From Corynebacterium singulare (GTDB taxonomy: Bacteria > Actinomycetota > Actinomycetes > Mycobacteriales > Mycobacteriaceae): a stretch of DNA of 64,000 nt. This document shows, piece by piece, positions 59,990-64,000 of this stretch. Position 1 is the first letter of the stretch. Every line of letters begins with the position of its first letter. The DNA is taken from positions 620,001 to 684,000 of the forward strand of contig NZ_CP010827.1 of NCBI RefSeq assembly GCF_000833575.1, read 5' to 3'. The translations under genes and the position numbers were made by a program. The notes beneath the pieces are model-generated. The model was given only the letters and a program-made list of their open reading frames with translations. It did not search any database and was not told where the DNA came from.

Positions 59990-62194
59990 ATGGAAAATTT
60001 AGGTGAGTTTGCGTTGGACCCCCAGGTTACGGACTCGCGCTCGTCTGCTGAATTGAGAATTGCTCATGAGATCGCCCCGATTGTCGAGAACCTCGTTGGT
60101 GAAGGGCGCTCTATCATTGACCCGTCAATAACTATCTGGATGCCGGAAGCTGCTGTTGAAGTACGCGAGCGGCTAGTCAAGGACCCGATCGTTGGAACTA
60201 GCATGACTCAATGGCAGAAGCTCGATGTGCAGCTAAAAGGGGCTTCGGAAGAAGTAACCCTTTTAGCAGCTGAGCTCGTTTTTCTCCGTGAGCATGCACT
60301 ATTGAACGCACGCTCATCGACTCGAAGCAAGCATATTAACTTCGTTCTCAGCCGTTTAAACAGAGATGTAGAGATACCACCCATTATGTGGGAATGGATC
60401 AATAGAAAGTCGGGTGTGGCTGGACTCAAAGCTGGACAAGCATTCAATAGAGAAATGTGGCGACACGTTTCATGGATGGCTGGCTTTGTAGAGAAATTCC
60501 GTCAGCAGTCTGAATCCGAACGAAGAGCTATCTTGCGCGATCCAGTAAAACTGCAGGACTTCATGCTTAACCTGGCAGTTGATGACCGATCAGACATCAG
60601 GAACATTATGCAGTTCCTGCTGTTCCCAGAAGCTTTTGAAGCAATTTCGGCGCAAAGATTGAAGGAAAAAATAGTTGGTGAGCTCTGCTCGAGGATTGGT
60701 GGTCAATCGGGAGAAACGCCACAGGCCATCGACCGTGACTTGTATTCCATCCGAGCGTCTATAGCAGAGGAAGTCGAGGGCGAGTTCGGGTTTTGGACCC
60801 CGGCTGTCTTGGCTCTGTGGAACGAGGAAGAATCAGACGAACCTCAACGCCGAAACTATTGGCTCTACGATCCCGGTGATAACCCGCAACGATGGGACGA
60901 GTTTAAAAGTGAGGGGCTCATCGGGCTCGGCTGGGATGGTCTAGGGGATTATGGTGCATATCCAGATCGTGCAGCTATTGAAGCTGAGATGCAGAAGGAA
61001 GACTCTGCAAAAGCCTCTCGCAACCAGCCACAGGCCGTTTGGGAGTTTCAACGTGAGATTCAAGTTGGAGACATTGTTTTTGCTCGCCGTGGCAAGAACA
61101 AAATTCTCGGACGAGGCGTTGTCGCCTCTGCTCCGCGCTACGAAAAGAGCCGCAGCGCGTTTAAGAATGTCCGTGATGTGAAATGGGAGTTCACTGGAGA
61201 ATGGGAATTTGTCTTAAGCGCTAACCAAAAATCACTGACGCGGATCACCGATAAGCGCGGCTTGATCGAACAGCTTGATGCCCTGTTCGCTGTAGAGACG
61301 GAAGACGAGCTAAGTCCCGTTTCCTCTGTTAAGGCATACACGGATAAAGAGTTCTTAAACGAAGTTTTCTTTACCAGGCACCAGTTTGATCGTTTGCTGT
61401 CTTTGATTGGTCGCAAGAAGAATGTCATCTTGACCGGTCCGCCTGGCGTTGGCAAGACCTATGTAGCGCGCCGAATCGCCTTTGCAGATATGGAGGAAAG
61501 AGACTCTTCGCGAATTGAGCAGATTCAGTTCCATCAAAGCTATTCCTATGAGGACTTTATGATGGGTTTCAGGCCCAATAAAGATGGTGGCTTTGATTTA
61601 GTGAACGGGCCGTTCTACGCTTTCTGCGAGAAGGCCCGAGAGGAACCTGACCGTCATTTCTTCTTCATTATTGATGAGATTAACCGCGGCAATGTATCGA
61701 AGATTTTTGGAGAGCTACTGATGCTCATTGAATCTGACAAACGTGGACAAGGACTTCGGCTTATCTACAACGACGAGATCTTTAGCGTTCCCGATAACGT
61801 GTATCTCATCGGAACTATGAATACTGCGGACCGCAGTCTCGCGGTAATGGATCATGCTCTGCGCCGGCGCTTTGGATTCTTCAACATACCGCCCGCTTTT
61901 GAATCTGTTGGTTTTCAGACTTGGAAGGAATCACAAGAAAGCGAATCACTTGACGCGCTAGTGGAGGTAATCAGGGCTCTGAATGAAGTAATCGCCGATG
62001 ATCCGAGGTTGGGACGTGGTTTTCTGATTGGCCACAGCTTTGTCGTCCAAGGCTCTAGTGGGGATGAAACCGAAGACGATTGGCTTTACTCAGTCGTTGA
62101 AGATGACCTCGTTCCGCTGCTAGAAGAATACTGGTTTGATGAGCCTGCGCTTGTAGATTCGTGGTCGAGTCGTCTGCGCGAGGCGGTGGAATAG
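59990..62194 (+). CDS. mcrB: McrB-like restriction GTPase/ATPase subunit
   Basis: A 734-residue motor subunit of a McrBC modification-dependent restriction system. Residues about 290-420 form an EVE/PUA-like recognition domain (YWLYDPGDNPQRWDEF, GDIVFARRGKNKILGRGVV). From about 470 the AAA+ motor follows: Walker A GPPGVGKTYVARRIAF, Walker B FFFIIDEINRGNVSKIFGELLMLI, MNTADRSLAVMD and the arginine finger ALRRRF. The first 280 residues have no clear match. Lower GC than the chromosome suggests transfer. The stop overlaps the mcrC start (TAGTG). Confidence 0.92.
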   Translation: MENLGEFALDPQVTDSRSSAELRIAHEIAPIVENLVGEGRSIIDPSITIWMPEAAVEVRERLVKDPIVGTSMTQWQKLDVQLKGASEEVTLLAAELVFLREHALLNARSSTRSKHINFVLSRLNRDVEIPPIMWEWINRKSGVAGLKAGQAFNREMWRHVSWMAGFVEKFRQQSESERRAILRDPVKLQDFMLNLAVDDRSDIRNIMQFLLFPEAFEAISAQRLKEKIVGELCSRIGGQSGETPQAIDRDLYSIRASIAEEVEGEFGFWTPAVLALWNEEESDEPQRRNYWLYDPGDNPQRWDEFKSEGLIGLGWDGLGDYGAYPDRAAIEAEMQKEDSAKASRNQPQAVWEFQREIQVGDIVFARRGKNKILGRGVVASAPRYEKSRSAFKNVRDVKWEFTGEWEFVLSANQKSLTRITDKRGLIEQLDALFAVETEDELSPVSSVKAYTDKEFLNEVFFTRHQFDRLLSLIGRKKNVILTGPPGVGKTYVARRIAFADMEERDSSRIEQIQFHQSYSYEDFMMGFRPNKDGGFDLVNGPFYAFCEKAREEPDRHFFFIIDEINRGNVSKIFGELLMLIESDKRGQGLRLIYNDEIFSVPDNVYLIGTMNTADRSLAVMDHALRRRFGFFNIPPAFESVGFQTWKESQESESLDALVEVIRALNEVIADDPRLGRGFLIGHSFVVQGSSGDETEDDWLYSVVEDDLVPLLEEYWFDEPALVDSWSSRLREAVE

Positions 62195-63270
62195 TGCCAG
62201 CAGGCTCCTCAAAGCCGAAGAGTTCGCTTGTTCTTCGGAACATTTATGTCATGCTGGCTTATGCCGTTGACTCTATAAGCCGCATAGAAACTACTTTATT
62301 CTCTGGTGAAGAGTTTGAAAACTTTCACGAGCTGTGTGCAGAAATCCTCATCCAAGGAATCGAAGCTCAGGTTAATCGAGGTTTGCATCACGACTATCGA
62401 CGCGTACAAGAAGAACTACGGACGGTACGTGGACGAATTGATTTTGCAAGCACGATAACCACTGCTGCGCGTAGCCGAGGCGCGATTGTGTGCGAGTTTG
62501 ATGAGTATCTGCTTGATACCCAGCACAATAGGATTCTCAAATCTGTGATGGAATTGCTCCTGGCGGAGGGGGAGTTGAACCGAGAACGTCGGCGCAGGCT
62601 CGGGAATACTCTGCGGTTTTTCCTCGAAGTCCGATCAATCCCACCGCGTTCAATCCGTTGGCGCGAAGTGCACTACACACGTCTAACTACTGAATACAAA
62701 CTCATGCACGGAGTATGTTGGATGGTCATTGAAGGACTCATGCAACGTGAATCCGAAGGTGGAATCGCACTGGCTTCGTGGTTGGGAGAAGAAGCAGAGA
62801 GCAGGCTGTATGAGCGGTTTCTGCTCCGCTACTATCAGCGGCACTATCCGGAATTGAATCCGTATTCTCCCCACATTTCTTGGGATTTGAGTGGGGAAGT
62901 ACAGGGAGAAGAACAGCTTCCTATCATGCGTTCTGACGTGGTGCTGGCAAATGGTTCATCCGCTCTAGTCATCGATGCGAAGTATTATGGTGAGACCATG
63001 CAGCGGTCACGCTTCGGCAAGGCGACGCTTCATTCTGGACATCTCTACCAGTTGCTGAGCTATGTGATTAATTTTGCTCGAACCAGTGGAAACGAGGTTT
63101 CAGGTCTCTTGCTGTACGCAAAGACTAACGAGGAAATTTTCCCCGACTTTTCTGCATCGATTTCAGGTCATCGTATAGCTGCGAAGGCTCTGGATCTAGA
63201 CGCGCCATGGAGAGAAGTTCAAGAGCATTTGGATGCCGTGGTTGGGGGGTCACTCTTGAATAAGGAATAA
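62194..63270 (+). CDS. mcrC: McrC-like restriction nuclease subunit
   Basis: A 358-residue nuclease subunit. The PD-(D/E)XK core is IMRSDVVLANGSSALVIDAKYY; the N-terminal part (LRNIYVMLAYAVDSI, VRGRIDFASTI, DTQHNRILKSVMELLL) is typical of McrC. It cuts DNA when McrB translocates from modified cytosine. The start GTG overlaps the mcrB stop, implying coupled translation; an in-frame start 11 codons earlier lies inside mcrB and is less likely. Confidence 0.92.
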   Translation: MPAGSSKPKSSLVLRNIYVMLAYAVDSISRIETTLFSGEEFENFHELCAEILIQGIEAQVNRGLHHDYRRVQEELRTVRGRIDFASTITTAARSRGAIVCEFDEYLLDTQHNRILKSVMELLLAEGELNRERRRRLGNTLRFFLEVRSIPPRSIRWREVHYTRLTTEYKLMHGVCWMVIEGLMQRESEGGIALASWLGEEAESRLYERFLLRYYQRHYPELNPYSPHISWDLSGEVQGEEQLPIMRSDVVLANGSSALVIDAKYYGETMQRSRFGKATLHSGHLYQLLSYVINFARTSGNEVSGLLLYAKTNEEIFPDFSASISGHRIAAKALDLDAPWREVQEHLDAVVGGSLLNKE

Positions 63271-63272
63271 GT

Positions 63273-64000
63273 GTGATGGACCATGGCTTAGCCGGAAATG
63301 AGTTTGTCGGAGACTCTCGAACTACTGAGCCCACAATCAGTCATCTAAGGTCCACCCCCGCTGCTACCTTGGAGTCCTTGAGTCTCTCCGATTTCTCTCA
63401 GCTCGACCCCGGCGTGACCATCGAGTGCCGTGACGAGCACTGGCTGGTCAGCAACGTCACCCGCACTACTGACGGTTTCCGCATTCGTGCGCGTGGTGTG
63501 AGTGATTACGTGCGGGATACCACAGCCACCTTCTTCACGGCGCTCGATGATATTACGGTCTTCGATCCAGCCAATGTCACGGTGACCCCGGATGAGTCTT
63601 CACATTTCCGCCACACCCGCCTGTGGTCGGAGTCGACGCTGCGCCGCACGCCCGTGCCGCTGTACCAAAAGTAGCTGGAGGTGGCTACACAGATGCTGGC
63701 GGACCCGCTGGATTATCAGCTCTCTGCGGTGAAGTCGGCGCTGTCAGGTGAGCGCATTCGCCCGCGCGTGCTGCTCGCAGATGCTGTTGGCCTGGGTAAG
63801 ACACTGGAGATTGGCATGATCCTGGCGGAGCTCATCCGCCGCGGTAGGGGAGAGCGCATCCTCGTCGTTACGCCGAAGCACGTTATGGAGCAGTTCCAGC
63901 AGGAGTTGTAGACGCTCTTCGCCATCCCGCTGGTCCGTCTGGATAGCCAGGGCATTCAGAAGGTTCGCCAGAAGCTGCCGGCATCGAAGAACCCCTTTAC
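63273..64000 (+). pseudogene. SNF2/DEAD-type helicase gene with two in-frame TAG codons, runs off the window
   Basis: One frame from ATG 63273 encodes a helicase N-terminus. It reads SDFSQLDPGVTIECRDEHWLV to PVPLYQK, then a TAG at 63672-63674 where Gln (CAG) would fit. It resumes with [23 protein letters not shown] and the Walker A stretch [27 protein letters not shown], meets a second TAG at 63909-63911 where Trp (TGG) would fit, and resumes again to the window end. No frameshift is seen. Each change is one transition. It is probably a decaying gene next to mcrBC; readthrough is the alternative. The 3' end is missing. Confidence 0.75.

Overview
This window is high-GC actinobacterial chromosome, almost certainly from Corynebacterium. 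The evidence is an accD1-accD2-accE-maf cluster, a trehalose-type uptake operon next to birA, purK-purE, a DUF3151 protein, several lipoproteins and secreted proteins, and a class F sortase. The species cannot be fixed from sequence alone. I see no rRNA, tRNA, CRISPR array or intact insertion sequence.

0-9.5 kb: an ATP-grasp-like protein (Cj0069 family), a DUF4282 membrane protein with a Gln/Gly/Phe repeat domain, DUF3151, then maf-accE-accD2-accD1 read leftward (fatty/mycolic acid carboxylation), a small unknown gene, and pit (phosphate uptake) with a partner membrane protein. 9.7-15.8 kb: a six-gene leftward operon for uptake and conversion of an alpha-glucoside, probably trehalose (ATPase, binding lipoprotein, two permeases, a small membrane protein, TreS-like enzyme). 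15.9-25.1 kb: birA carrying a pentapeptide-repeat insertion, acetolactate decarboxylase, purK-purE, ribokinase, several hypotheticals, and an ECF sigma factor with its membrane partner. 25.1-31.6 kb: a fatty-acid beta-oxidation regulon (TetR regulator, acyl-CoA dehydrogenase, fadB, fadA) tied together by a shared operator. It is interrupted by a DUF559 nuclease-like gene flanked by copies of a hairpin repeat. 31.7-38.8 kb: a 5-oxoproline/lactam cluster (NRAMP-like transporter, DUF1445 protein, GntR regulator, biotin carboxylase-BCCP, fused PxpB-PxpC, PxpA) bounded by two copies of one palindromic operator.

39-45.6 kb: an envelope region. Three secreted proteins share the C-terminal tail L-x-IKLPF, a fourth ends in a sortase-like signal, and a class F sortase and an orphan peptide-binding lipoprotein lie with them. 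45.7-50.2 kb: DUF2891, an ATPase-nuclease pair that looks like a defence module, DUF2200, and a DUF4143 ATPase preceded by a 22-bp array of palindromes. 50.2-55.8 kb: three related secreted proteins (possibly aerolysin-like), then arginine deiminase with an amino acid permease. 56.2-64 kb: an orphan AAA ATPase, ASCH and GNAT proteins, a secreted nuclease, then McrB-McrC followed by a helicase gene that carries two in-frame TAG codons and runs off the window.

The best candidates for undescribed biology are the IKLPF-tailed secreted family beside the sortase, the split carboxylase in the 5-oxoproline cluster, the related secreted trio, the ATPase-nuclease pair, and the palindrome array at 50.05-50.17 kb.
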